The translations under genes and the position numbers were made by a program. This document shows, one piece after another, positions 38,827 to 50,400 of a DNA stretch of 64,000 bases. Positions within the stretch are counted from its first letter, which is position 1. Every line of letters starts with the position of its first letter. Below the pieces are notes generated by a model. It had not been told where the DNA came from and did no database searches. It saw nothing but the letters and a program-made list of their open reading frames with translations. Location: positions 31,995,514 through 32,059,513 of the forward strand of contig NC_030858.1 in the NCBI RefSeq assembly GCF_000208745.1. Direction: 5' to 3'. This DNA comes from Theobroma cacao (taxonomy: Eukaryota > Streptophyta > Magnoliopsida > Malvales > Malvaceae).

Positions 38827-40635
38827 AATGCAGAAGCCAGATTAGGTATAGCATACAGAATTGGTAATTTTTGTGCATGATATTTTCTGTTTTAAATGCA
38901 TAAATCGTTATTTATTTGGTATTTATTTGAAAGCCAACCACTAGAAATATGCACTTTTGGCCTAAGCGCTAATCTAGGAGTTCTTACCTGTGAGTAATTG
39001 GCAGCTTTTCCTGAGGTTGCACTTATTTTCAGGTCATATGTATGATATAGATGATATATTGACAGTGAAAACTCAAAAGCATGCTTTTAATGATTTTTAT
39101 ACTTCTATTGTTTAAACTTGTTTATTCAATTTAGATTTGCACTCACCTTTCAAAAAAAAAATTTAGATTTGCACTCTCATGAATCATGATGATGTTAAGG
39201 TTAAGCTAGATGAAAAGTACATCTATGAAATATCCATGGAAGAGCTCACTCTATCATGGAGTTCCTACTTTATAGTATTATTATTGGTTTTTGCTATCTT
39301 CCAGGATATTTGATTGGCTGAAAAAAGTTTATTTGATGAAACGACTTATAATTTATGTAGTCTAAGAGAGTTTTGGAATTTGTGCTTCTTTGGTGTTTGC
39401 AGTAATGTTGGCGTAAACAATCACTTTCCATGCAGTTTGACATTCAAATCATGTTTGAATTATGGAGAAAACCTTCCAATGAGTTGGAGGTTGCTACTGC
39501 CACTTGATATTTTTTTGTGAAGGTACAACTTGGTACTTGATCAACATACAAGTTTTACTTGTGTACCATTTTTATTTCAAATTATTTAGATTTATAGATG
39601 TAAAATCTTGGCTGTGCCAGCAGTTAATAAGATAATAAGAGTCAAAGGAATGACTTTATTTAGAACTTCTTATGTGTCTTGTCATTATTTAGGGAATGAT
39701 GGTGAAAATGGTATTCACATATATGAAGTTTTTACATAGTTATGGTCCCATAGAAGTGGATTATCTAATGGGGGACCTACATATATGATCCTACATTTTT
39801 GGATTTTGTGAGCATATTCTTAGATGGTTGAGTCCTACCTTCTGCACTATGTTAGGAGCAATTATTGTTTCATATTTGCGAATTAGAAACTCATTGATTG
39901 GGCTCTTGAATTGGTTTTCCATTTTCCATTTTTACATAAATGGCTTAATTGTTATATCACTATTTTCGGTTCTTGAAAATGCATCCTTACTCCTTAGTCT
40001 TCAATAATTTATGCATCATTGTAGCAAATATGAAGAAAGCTCTCTGACTAGCCTCCATCATATTCTATCATAACTTGTCTTACATCTTATTACATATGTT
40101 AACCACATTTTCTGCATTATGTAAAGAGCAATTGGATTTTGTGCAAGGGACTATTGTTTGGTATCAGAATGGTCATTGAATGTTGCTTAAGGTGTTGATA
40201 CATCAAACAGCATTATTATTAGTATTATTTTATTGAAAGTGCATTCTCATGTTCTTTCTTGTTGTTCTTAAATGCCTTTCCATTTCTCTAAGATAAAAAG
40301 AAAAAAAATTCTGCAGGGGGTTTTTATTAAACCATATTGGGGCACCATTGATTATTTTCTAGATTGTAACTGAACTAAACTCTTAGGTGAGAACTTGTGA
40401 CTGGTAGCATCTGGAATCTATGAAGGTATCAAGCCATATAGTTATGCCTCATTTCAACAATGAGCTTTAGATAGATAATCTGTAGGCTAGCTTTCCTTGC
40501 TGTTAATATGATTGATTTTGGCCTTTTTTAACATAATCTGGTTATTGAGACAACATCCGCAAAGTTACTTAGTGTATGGATTCATTAAAGCAGTTATTCT
40601 TGCTTGGTCTTGGCTAAAAATAAGTTTGTAATGTG
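38827..40635. other. Spacer downstream of the PPR gene
   Basis: The 3' UTR of the PPR gene is followed by moderately AT-rich sequence with no recognisable gene. It contains the tiny poly-A insertion at 39145-39160 and ends at the left target duplication of the retroposon at 40636. Confidence 0.5.
39145..39160 (+). mobile_element. 16-bp retroposition scar (CTTTC plus poly-A) with 16-bp target duplications
   Basis: The 16 bases ACCTTTCAAAAAAAAA sit between two identical 16-bp copies of ATTTAGATTTGCACTC (39129-39144 and 39161-39176). This is the signature of target-primed reverse transcription that aborted almost at once, leaving only the last few bases of a LINE-type 3' end and its poly-A tail. 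The CTTTCAAAA ending matches the LINE-like 3' end near 30735-30745. Confidence 0.7.
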
Positions 40636-41155
40636 CCAATCTTGCAAAGGAAGGAGTTCTTCTGCATCCAGGATTCCTGCGGGTTTTTCAGTAAGGATCA
40701 CCTTCTACTGTTAGCGTCCTTTTTTGAATGTGCCACTGGAATGCCAGGAGATTCTGTGTTGGGCACTTGATGATGGAAGGAGAGTTGTTTTCAGTTAGGA
40801 TTGATGTTGATGGTTCTCTGGAAAGGGTGAATGTTGTTCAAATTGTTGACTGATATTGTGTTGGTCTTGCGGGTTTGTGATCGTTTTGTTTTGTCCCTAA
40901 GGTGTATGGCTTCAAGTAGGAAGATTCAGGATTTTTGTTGCTCTAATCAGATGTACAAGGAAGGTTCAGAGCGATGTGAGGAGCTGTTTTTGTCTTTTGA
41001 ATAGGAGTATTGGGAGTGTATACTGTTACAGGTTAAGGGCATACCAACCAATATTCTTCTTGTTCGGCCTGGTTGCTCGCCATGGCCCTTGTAAAGGGGA
41101 AAACAAAATTCCCAGCTTTTTAATGATATTCTTCTTTTAATTTTCAAAAAAAAAA
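40636..41155 (+). mobile_element. 5'-truncated poly-A retroposon (LINE-like) with 14-bp target duplication
   Basis: The 520-bp insert ends TTAATGATATTCTTCTTTTA, then ATTTTC and a run of A, in the style of plant L1-type 3' ends. The perfect direct repeat AAGTTTGTAATGTG flanks it at 40622-40635 and 41156-41169. A frame at the left end reads roughly LAKEGVLLHPGFL before stops intervene, so no intact reverse transcriptase remains. A processed pseudogene is the alternative, but I recognise no parent gene. Confidence 0.75.
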
Positions 41156-41169
41156 AAGTTTGTAATGTG

Positions 41170-41905
41170 AAGGCTGGAAGGCACAATACTGGCTGGTATT
41201 GATTGAGTCAATGTCTAATTATTTTATAAAAAATTCTCCATTGATTATATTTTTGAATTGTTTCAAGAGAAAGATTGTTCCTTCAACAGCATATTTGCCT
41301 TACTTTTGAATAGGAGAAAGATCTGTTATGCATAATGTTAGTTTGAAATTGCAAACGAAATCATCAAACCAGTACCATAATTCAAGCAGCATTATAGTCG
41401 GTGAGAATAGATTTCTTAGTCTGAACTTCTAGACTACAAAACTATCAGCATTTGAAACTCTATCAACATTCAAGAAGCAACAATATGGTTCTAACATGCC
41501 TAAACACCATCAAGAGCCACTCATTAATGGCAATTTGCAAGCATCAAAGTTGTTCTTCCTGATACAGAACCTGCTTCAATTACATTATCAATGGCGATTA
41601 TGTGAGTATAATACCTTACATAAAGCATGCATCAAAGCCACTTCCTACTTTGTCAACAATCATGCGTATCTTTGGCACGATATAAAATCCAGTGAGAAGC
41701 AGAAACAGCTATAAGAAATTAACCATCAATTGATTTCAATCATTCTAAATTAACAAACATATTTCCTCAACAGTATGATGGAAAAGATTATCCAAAAATG
41801 ATTACGCATTTTAACCGCGGAGCTAAGAATTGCCTCCAAACCAAAACCTTCCAGGCTGCCATAAGAAACAACAACAACAAAAGTTGCTCCATTGCCTCAA
41901 ATCAA
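41170..41905. other. Spacer and 3' UTR of the lysine-rich gene
   Basis: No gene is seen. The right part is probably the 3' UTR of the minus-strand gene that ends at 41906. Confidence 0.45.
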
Positions 41906-42625
41906 TCAACTATCCACTTCGTTTTTAATCTTCTTCTTCCTTGGCTCTGAAGAAGAATCATTTTCAATTCCCTCCCCAATCTCTCTACTCTTCCGTCTCT
42001 TCTTGTTCTCCCATTGCCCTTCTGCTTCATGTCTCATTTCACCCTCCTCAATTTTCACCCCATTTCTCTGAAAATTTTCAATTTTTCGGCCACTTTTCTC
42101 CCTCTTGTGCTTCTTTTTCTCACTTGGTTCCTCGATTACCATTTTTTCCTCATCTTCCTCAGAGTTACAAATCTCATTCTTCTCCTTCTTCCTCTTGCTC
42201 TCTCCATCCTCAATTGCACTTTTGCCTTCACCATCCCCGACATTACCAACCTCACCCTTCTCTATCTTCTTCTTGTTCTTATGCTTCTTTCCCTCGCTAT
42301 CCCCATACCCATGACTCGCCTCTTGACTCAGCTCCACAGCACCACGAGTCAAGTTGAACACACTCGGTTCTAGACTCGACTCGCCGGCACCTTCCACTGC
42401 GGCCTCAGACTTGGACTTCTTGTGCTTGCGATCCGATTTCGACTGTTTTCGGAGCTCCCTGTGCAACTGTTTGAGCTCGTTGAATGAAGCGGAGGCGCGT
42501 CGAAGGTATGCGCTGACCGCTTGCGACGCGCCGTTGTCTGTAGCGGCGAAGTTGGAGATGATTTTGGTTGCTTTGGAGACGGAAATCGGAGTTGAAGAGA
42601 GGATTTTGCCCGTTGCCGTCTTCAT
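41906..42625 (-). CDS. Lysine-rich nuclear-type protein of unknown function, intronless, 239 aa
   Basis: A single frame runs from ATG 42625. The first 75 residues look folded or helical (KIISNFAATDNGASQAVSAY, FNELKQLHRELRKQSKSDRK). The remainder is a charged, low-complexity tail of alternating Lys/Arg and Glu blocks with several nuclear-localisation-like clusters (KKKHKREKSGRK, KKRRKSREIG, RKKKIKNEVDS at the C terminus). Conserved uncharacterised plant proteins of this type exist, but I cannot name the family or a function. The upstream sequence carries a telo-box core (AAACCCTAA on the minus strand near 42682-42690), often found at genes co-regulated with translation and ribosome biogenesis. 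Nucleolar or nuclear localisation is inferred from composition. Confidence 0.75.
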   Translation of the reverse strand: MKTATGKILSSTPISVSKATKIISNFAATDNGASQAVSAYLRRASASFNELKQLHRELRKQSKSDRKHKKSKSEAAVEGAGESSLEPSVFNLTRGAVELSQEASHGYGDSEGKKHKNKKKIEKGEVGNVGDGEGKSAIEDGESKRKKEKNEICNSEEDEEKMVIEEPSEKKKHKREKSGRKIENFQRNGVKIEEGEMRHEAEGQWENKKRRKSREIGEGIENDSSSEPRKKKIKNEVDS

Positions 42626-43012
42626 CAGGTTTAGGGGTTTTCGAAGAACCCAAATCCCTAGGGTCTAACGTTTAATTGGTTTTAGGGTTTTGGGTTCGCA
42701 TGTGATATGTTATGGATAAAAAGGTAATTTAAGATATTTGTCCTATCTTTTTATGTGTTTGTTTCTCTTGTAGTTTGCTGCATTGTTGCGAAATATCAGT
42801 TTACTTGTACAAGTATGTTCCAAACCTTTTGTTGTGACAAAGTATGCATAGTGCTAAGAGCTAGCTTGCTCCCTTTGGCAGCTAACCCCTTAAACCCCGT
42901 GTGTGTACGAGCAAGCAAAGTAAAGTTGTAATTGGAATCGTGTCTGACCTAGAGGGCTATCCTGGTCATAGACAATTAAGAACACCACACTTCAAGTTTT
43001 GATGCTGCAGTT

Positions 43013-43036
43013 TTTTTTTTTTTTTGTCAACAGCCA
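43013..43036 (-). mobile_element. Small retroposition scar (minus-strand poly-A) with target duplications
   Basis: The direct repeats ATGCTGCAGTT at 43002-43012 and 43037-43047 flank 24 bp. Read on the minus strand, the insert is TGGCTGTTGAC followed by about 13 A. Because the poly-T abuts the repeat, only ATGCTGCAG is unambiguous as target duplication. The structure matches a second severely truncated target-primed insertion. Confidence 0.5.
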
Positions 43037-43552
43037 ATGCTGCAGTTGAAATCCTTTAAAATTCCTTTATTCCCAAATATCTTCCATTATATTTTTCCTT
43101 CTCAATCTCTATGGATTGGCTGACATAGTTTCCTACTACAATGCTATGAAGGAAACAATTGAACCTTAAAAAAGAAATTATGTCGAACAAACTTTTTTCC
43201 ATGTGTTGAGTATATGCAGCAGTAATTGATGATACCTGGGGTTGTGGTACTGGAAAGAAAGGTTTGATAAGTTGATATAGTTGATACATGAACAAAATCT
43301 TTTTGTTTTTAGCTGAACAATTTTTTTTCTAAGCAAACCAAAGCTATCTTATAATGCTCTATCCTGCTCACCAGCTCGCATCCACTTGTGCTTCAGAAAT
43401 TATATATCTGTTGATTATAATGCAATGTTCCAGATAAAAATAATATTCTACTCCCTTCAAATTTTCGTCATACTTTAGTACTTTCCATTCATTGGTATGC
43501 TTCATCATGGTGGTCTAATTGTGTGCTTTTACCAGATATATTTGGCTTGGAG

Positions 43553-43681
43553 ATGGTGAGGACTATATTTCACTTTTGCAATGGTGTACCCCTAGAGGGG
43601 GCAGGGAAGCAGGTCAGGTTGCTGGTGTTGTCGTTTAAGCCTGCTGAGATGTATGCAGCCACTGAAACAAAGGGGAAGTGA
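43553..43681 (+). other. Orphan open stretch, possible gene fragment
   Basis: The 42-residue frame from ATG 43553 (MVRTIFHFCNGVPLEGAGKQ...) is open upstream to a CCAG|ATAT acceptor-like site at 43535, and its composition is less AT-biased than the surroundings. I recognise no family. It may be a relic exon or chance. Confidence 0.15.
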
Positions 43682-44431
43682 TCCATCTCAATATATTTTG
43701 GTTGTCATTATGCATTACAGGAATGGGCGGCCTGTCATGCACCAGCTTTAAATTATAAAATTGTTGGAAGGCATGATCCTGCTTTTGGAATGATTCTATC
43801 ATCAGTTGTGTCTAAATTGCTAGCATTATGTTGGAGAAGTGATATGGTTTCAAATTTGAACCAGACATGCCCTTATATGGCAGCCATGCATACATGAAAA
43901 ATGATGCTTCATGTGCTTGTACTTAAGGCTTTGTTTACTTGCTATCTTTATTAATTGCAAATATAAAAAATTTGTGTTTGAAACTTTGAATGCAAAAAAA
44001 TAAAAAAATAAAAAATAAAATGAAGAATTGAAATTAAGAATGAGTGAAATAAATTGGACAAACCTAACTGTTTTTTTTTTTGAAGGTGCAAACTTTAAAG
44101 TTATGTATATAAAAAAAAGAAATAACATAGTAATAGTTCTAAAAACCATATTTTCAATAACATAAAATAATACTTGAATAAAACAAAAAAAATTATTAAA
44201 TAAATAATAAAAAAAATTGCATTTAATTATTTATTTAATAAACAAATTACATGTTCTATTTTTAAAAATAATGTTCCAACAATTTCAATAATCAATGGAG
44301 GGTTATTTTAGAAATTTCAAGGAAATAGAAAAAGAATATGCCATGCCAGCAACATAATGTGCACATCCAACGTGGTAACTTTAATCCATAACCGTTGGAT
44401 GGAGGACCCTTGAAATCCAACGGCGAGGAGA

Positions 44432-44574
44432 GAAACCCTAAACTCAAAACAAGAACTATGTCGGCTGAAACTCGCTTTAAAGCCACAGCTCTTCCTCCAG
44501 TCTGCGTTCCTCAACCTCTCTTTCGATCAATCTCCAAGGCGGCTCTTCCTTGTTTCTTCATTTCTTTCGACAAG
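44432..44574 (+). promoter_or_regulatory. Leader region of the plus-strand EF-1alpha gene with telo-box and uORF
   Basis: A telo-box AAACCCTAA (about 44444-44452) precedes a pyrimidine-rich leader. An ATG at 44458 opens a frame MSAETRFKATALPPVCVPQP... that stays open to a donor-like AAG|GTTC at 44574/44575. If spliced to the acceptor TTCCCAG before TGAATCAGAATGG, this frame would stop at once on TGA, 7 nt before the EF-1alpha ATG. The exact leader exon is uncertain. Confidence 0.4.
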
Positions 44575-44875
44575 GTTCAAACCTTTTTCCTTCTTCATTA
44601 CTTCATCAATATTATTCCTTTTGTAAATTCTGGTTTCTTTTTTCTTTGTTTTTAGAATGAGTTGTGTAGATCTGGTAGTTTCTGAAACCAATGCTATGCT
44701 CAAATCTTTTCAATTCAGACATCTCAGTCTTACTTAATTTTATTTTGGGTTACTGTTTTTTTCAGTTATTGTTATGTTATTCTTGTGGAAATTGGAATAT
44801 TGGGAAATGTCTTTTACTTATGTTTTAGTAACCCTTTGCTTTGCCTTTCTTAGGTTTGTTTCCCAGTGAATCAGA

Positions 44876-46309
44876 ATGGGTAAGGAAAAGGTTCACATTA
44901 GCATCGTGGTCATCGGCCACGTCGATTCTGGTAAGTCGACCACCACCGGTCACTTGATCTACAAGCTCGGTGGTATCGACAAGCGTGTGATCGAGAGGTT
45001 CGAGAAGGAAGCTGCTGAGATGAACAAGAGGTCGTTCAAGTATGCTTGGGTGCTTGACAAGCTCAAGGCCGAGCGTGAGCGTGGTATTACCATCGATATC
45101 GCCTTGTGGAAGTTCGAGACCACCAAGTACTACTGCACAGTGATCGATGCTCCTGGACATCGTGACTTTATCAAGAACATGATCACTGGTACCTCACAGG
45201 CTGACTGTGCTGTCTTGATTATTGATTCCACCACTGGTGGTTTTGAGGCTGGTATTTCCAAGGACGGTCAGACTCGTGAGCACGCTTTGCTTGCCTTTAC
45301 CCTTGGTGTCAAGCAAATGATTTGCTGCTGCAACAAGGTTGGATTTATAGCAAGCCTATTGTTACCATTTGATTGCTTTAATTACACATTAAACTTATTT
45401 TTGTTTATTTAATATGTGTAGATGGATGCCACTACCCCTAAGTACTCCAAGGCTCGGTATGATGAAATTGTGAAGGAAGTCTCTTCTTACTTGAAGAAGG
45501 TGGGTTACAACCCAGATAAAATTCCATTTGTTCCCATTTCCGGTTTCGAGGGTGACAACATGATTGAAAGGTCTACCAACCTTGACTGGTACAAGGGCCC
45601 TACTCTTCTTGAGGCTCTTGACCAGATCAATGAGCCCAAGAGGCCCTCCGACAAGCCCCTCCGTCTCCCACTTCAGGACGTGTACAAGATTGGTGGTATT
45701 GGAACTGTCCCAGTCGGTCGTGTTGAGACTGGTATCTTGAAGCCTGGTATGGTTGTGACCTTTGGTCCTTCTGGTCTGACCACTGAAGTTAAGTCTGTTG
45801 AGATGCACCACGAAGCTCTCCAGGAGGCTCTCCCTGGTGACAATGTAGGGTTCAATGTGAAGAATGTTGCTGTTAAGGATCTCAAGCGTGGTTTCGTTGC
45901 TTCTAACTCCAAGGATGATCCTGCCAAGGAGGCTGCCAGCTTCACCTCTCAGGTCATCATCATGAACCACCCCGGCCAGATTGGTAATGGTTATGCCCCG
46001 GTCCTCGACTGTCACACCTCCCACATTGCTGTCAAGTTTTCTGAGTTGCTGACCAAGATTGACCGGCGATCTGGCAAGGAGCTTGAGAAGGAACCCAAGT
46101 TCTTGAAGAATGGTGATGCCGGTATGGTGAAGATGGTTCCCACCAAGCCCATGGTTGTGGAGACATTCTCTGAGTACCCACCATTGGGACGTTTTGCTGT
46201 GAGGGACATGCGGCAGACTGTGGCTGTTGGTGTTATTAAGAATGTTGAGAAGAAGGATCCAACAGGTGCCAAGGTCACCAAGTCTGCAGCTAAGAAGGGT
46301 GGAAAGTGA
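44876..46309 (+). CDS. EF1A: Elongation factor 1-alpha (eEF1A), plus-strand copy, 449 aa
   Basis: Coding exons are 44876-45337 and 45422-46309, with an 84-bp intron between NK and MD of the G4 motif. The motifs [14 protein letters not shown] and the KKGGK tail are intact. The protein equals the minus-strand copy except S361. The coding DNA differs at scattered synonymous sites, and the intron differs by about one substitution and a 2-bp indel. The bases just before the ATG (TGAATCAGA after a splice acceptor) are shared, but the 3' UTRs are not alike. A leader intron is expected upstream, with acceptor TTCCCAG just before the shared TGAATCAG. Confidence 0.98.
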
Positions 46310-47468
46310 ACAACGCAACAGCTCTATTCTCTTGGCGTTTGGGCGCAAGGAGTGTTCTATCCTGGTTATAGTTTTAAGAAACTGGTTATTGTCAGTCTTT
46401 CAAAAGTTTTGCATGTCGTTATATGTATTTTCTTGCCTTTGAATTTGAGTAGCAATTTTCAGAATTGGGTTCTTGATAGGCGGTGGCATTCTTAGCACTT
46501 TCGTTTTACCTGTTTTGTGGAGGATTAAAAATTGCGATGCTTTGCTTTGCCTAAGCATCTTTAGACGTTTTGTGTCAGTTTTTGCGGAACTATCATTAAT
46601 ATTTTGTTCTGTTTCTATGCCTATTTATGCCTGACGTTCTTGTTCTGTTTAGGGTTCTTTGAATTCTGGTTGATCTGTCATTTTGTACGCTGATTTGGTT
46701 CTTCTGTACGAATCTGATAAAATTTGCATTACATTAATTTTTCAAAATACTAGGGGAAAAAAAATGATAGAAAGCCATATTCTTTCTCTCGGGCAGTCAT
46801 TCTAATTGTAACGAATTTTTACTCGTGGAAAGTGCCTCTAGCAAACATATCAAACATCAATGGTTGACAATTCAGAAGCTGAAATAATCCTATACTTGAT
46901 ATTTATGTTTTGAAGCAAACAATCCAAGTAAAAAACAGTTCTCTTGGCAATAGTTCTGGTAGAAGTTCGTCCAACCTTGCATGCAATGTCTCAAATTTCG
47001 GAGGCTGTGTTTTAGAAAAAGATATCAAACAAAAAATGAAAACATTACTACCATTCAGGTTCTGACCTATGCTGAATTGAAAAAGTAGCCAACCTCAAAG
47101 ACGACACAGCCAATCTCTACAATGAATTTATCTTCTGCACCATAATATACTCGAGTAGATTTGTCTTGTTTTTCTGTCACAATAAAACTCATCATCCGAA
47201 GTGTATGTAAAGGGTGCATATGACAGGCAGAGTGAACTGTTCTGGGTATTGAAGGGTGGCAGTAGAGATGGATGTTAAATCTAAAATAGTAGCATTTTCG
47301 TCTGGTTTATTTTTCAATCAAGAAATCATTAGTAGCGACCAATTTGGCAGTTTAGTCCATTGACGGATGTTTTCACCCTCTCACTCGCTCAGAAGCTGAC
47401 AAGAATTGCAATAGAAAAGTTTAAATGCTGTACGTGTACACTCACAGTATAGATGAATTAAGCAGGGC
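46310..47468. other. Convergent 3' regions of EF-1alpha (+) and ATR3 (-)
   Basis: The 3' UTR of the plus-strand EF-1alpha gene occupies the first few hundred bases and the 3' UTR of ATR3 the last part. No additional gene is seen. Confidence 0.5.
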
Positions 47469-50400
47469 TCAAGACCAAGCTTCAACATGATATTTACCAG
47501 CTTTTTCTAAAGACCTAAGCCATCTTGCTGCCGATTCCCTTGGGGCCCCACTCTCCTTGGATATAATCTCCTCAAAAGCTAACATGACATCTGATGGCAT
47601 TTTCGTTGAAGAGCCTGCAACATAGATAGCCGCTCCCTCACACAGCAGATTCCAAATCCTTTGGCTTTGTTCCTGCATTTTATGTTGCACATAAACCTTC
47701 AGGGGTTGGTCTCTCGAGAAGGCAGCATAAAACCCACCACCTTTGGCTTCTGAAAGCACCCCATCATTTTGTGAATGGGACGACCAAAAGTCTCTATAAA
47801 GAAAGTCATTCTCCTCATTTCGGCAACCGAAGAAGAGAATTATTGGAGCAATTGAACCGGACAAACTCTGTGCAGCTCTTTCATCTACAAATCCTCGGAA
47901 AGGTGCACAACCAGTTCCTGGTCCAACAAGAATGAGGGGAAGTGAAGGTGGTGGGGGAGGAAGCAAACCTTTACGAAACCATACTGGAATGTATATCCCT
48001 GTTCAAACAAAATACATATTTTAGCATGACTAACACATGTTGCATAGTACATACAGTTGTAAGTTACAATGAAGAAAATAATTGGAGCTTATAATCTGAC
48101 ACCCATACTTTGTTCAGGATTGAGACTGGCTAGCCATGTTGAGCAGAGGCCTCTCCTTTTCCTCTTGAATGGTGTTGTCCATGACACGACATCCACAGTC
48201 AAATGCACTTGATTGGGGTGAGCCAAAGGGGAAGAAGAAATGGAGAAAGCCCTTTTCTTCAGTGGAGGAACCAACTGCACCAACCACTCAAATGGCATTT
48301 GCACAGAAGGGAAATCCTCCAATACCTGTATCATGAAGATTGAAATCAATTTTGTTTGCAGTGGAAGTTGCATTTTTCTTTAAAATCTAGTATGTAGTAT
48401 AAAATTGAACAGAGGGATAATTTGTCATCCTCATCCAAACCAAAAAAAAAAAAAATTGAAAATATCAAAATACAGAGGAAGATGACCATTAGAATAAACT
48501 ACAAAGCACCAAAAATGGCATTATGCATGTACTATATCTATTTCACTTTACCTCTAGAACAGTTCTTCGTTCCTTCTGGTTGTATTGGTAAAGATCATCT
48601 CTTCCTTCAGGTGAGGCAAAATACTGAAGCCTTTCTTTCTCATGTTCAGCAGTTGCAAAGAAGCTCATAACCTGCAAATATTGATGTTGTCAGATAGGAA
48701 CCAAGAATTGAAACCTTTGGAAAACTTTGAGTTTCTTTTCTTCTTTTCTTTATCAGAAATCATTTTTAAGACCTTTATTTGTATAAAGCCCATGAATTAT
48801 ATTCATGGTGATACATTTATGACAAACTTCCATAAGGGGCACAGGAAATGGAGCCGTAGACCACTAAAAAATTTGATCTATAAATAGCATCATTATGACA
48901 AAGGTCTGGTAAAGGTACTAAATGTCAAAGGAATCATTACCACAAGGCATGAGAGGGAGGTAACAAGCATCTATACTGTACAATCAGTTTTCTACAAAAT
49001 GAAAAATGACACGTATGGTAGGATTGTAACTTAGAACATGGCCTTAATCAAAATGCATACATTTGTCTTAAACATAATACCCTGATTGAAATGCACCTTT
49101 TTATATGAAGAGTATTTAATTGAAAATTACAGGAAAGTATAACACTTTTCGTTTTTGAAGTTATCTTCTGAGATAATAGTGGTAGTTGATACTGCAAGTG
49201 AAATGACGTCTCAGGAGAAGGAAACAAAAGTGCATCACATTTTACCTAATTAAAGGTGGGAGGAATAGCTTGATAGCAAAATTCTATAATAGGAAAACCA
49301 AAGAAGTTAAAACATACAGGATCTTGCCTCAAAGAAATAGCGTCGAGGGGAAGCAGATGCGACATCCATTGTCAGTTCCACAAAAGTTCTTAATTTAATG
49401 GGCACCTCCAAAGTATTTACATTGTCATCAAGATGGTGATTTTCCAATTCCCTCGGATGGATCTGAAATAAAACATATTTGTCAGCACAAGGTTAGTATA
49501 TAGCAAGATCATGGCTTCAATGTTTCTTATGCATGTGAGGTGTACAAAAGGCCAAAAGAGTTTTGGCAACCACGATAGACAAGAATATTAACTACGAAAC
49601 AACAAGCAGTGTTCTAACCTATGGATGTGAAATACTGTCAAACTATGAAAAGTGGTAAATATGACCATGACAAGGGATATACTGCCATAGGCCCATAAGG
49701 CTATTATCATACAGGCGGCTGGAAGAAATTACCATGACAAGGGAATATGACCAATGCATTATAAAGCAAATTGACAAGCAACAAATAAGTATTCGAAGTC
49801 TAATCACAATAAAAATGAAAATATCAAAGCAAACAAGTCCAAAACCAAGCACACAAAGATAGAGCAGGTTAGGAGGATATTTATGCATATTGAAGGATTC
49901 AAAAAGGTACAAGCTTAAACATTAAAAGGGGATGTTAGAGAAGACTTCCATGCCAATAACCAAAATATCCAGCTTGCAGCTTTAACGCAATGTTGATAGA
50001 ATGCTAGATACATTATGTGAGCATATTTAAATCAATATTTCTATTGTTTAAAAACACTACCTGTCATGACCAAAACCGAGAGATAACACGACAATCTTAG
50101 CAGTCACCTTGTGTTGTCGTATTTGGGCTAAAGTATCATGAAAGCCCAATGATGTGGCATAGGGTCCCTTATTTGTTTTTAACATATGTTTTTGGTTTGT
50201 TTTTTAAAAAATTTCTGTAAGTTGGGGACTAATTAGCAAAGATTTAGGGCTGGTATAAATAGCCAACTTAGCAATCACCTTGTGTTACAACAAGAGATAA
50301 TTCCTATGTTACTAAGGGCTATCCACTAACAAGATGCTCACCAAGTACTGATATTTGCTGGCTTTCTCATCTCTAATATAGTTGCACATTATACTCAGAC

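Larger units (their letters stand above)
42700..44400. other. Spacer between the lysine-rich gene and EF-1alpha (+)
   Basis: The sequence is mostly AT-rich. It includes a small poly-T insertion flanked by repeats (43013-43036) and an orphan open stretch at about 43536-43681. A 9-bp-arm palindrome (CCGTTGGAT at 44392-44400 and ATCCAACGG at 44415-44423) lies just upstream of the EF-1alpha leader. Confidence 0.45.

Noticed and set aside
41941..42373. Several Ser/Phe/Pro-rich plus-strand frames
   Set aside because: They are shadows of the Lys/Glu-rich minus-strand gene; purine-rich codons read in reverse give Ser/Phe/Leu-rich frames.
45395..46348. 317-residue open frame antisense to EF-1alpha exon 2 (and similar frames at 33821-34438, 34683-35090, 44825-45160)
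   Set aside because: These are mirror frames created by the strong codon bias of EF-1alpha. The same antisense frames appear in both copies and carry no independent domain.
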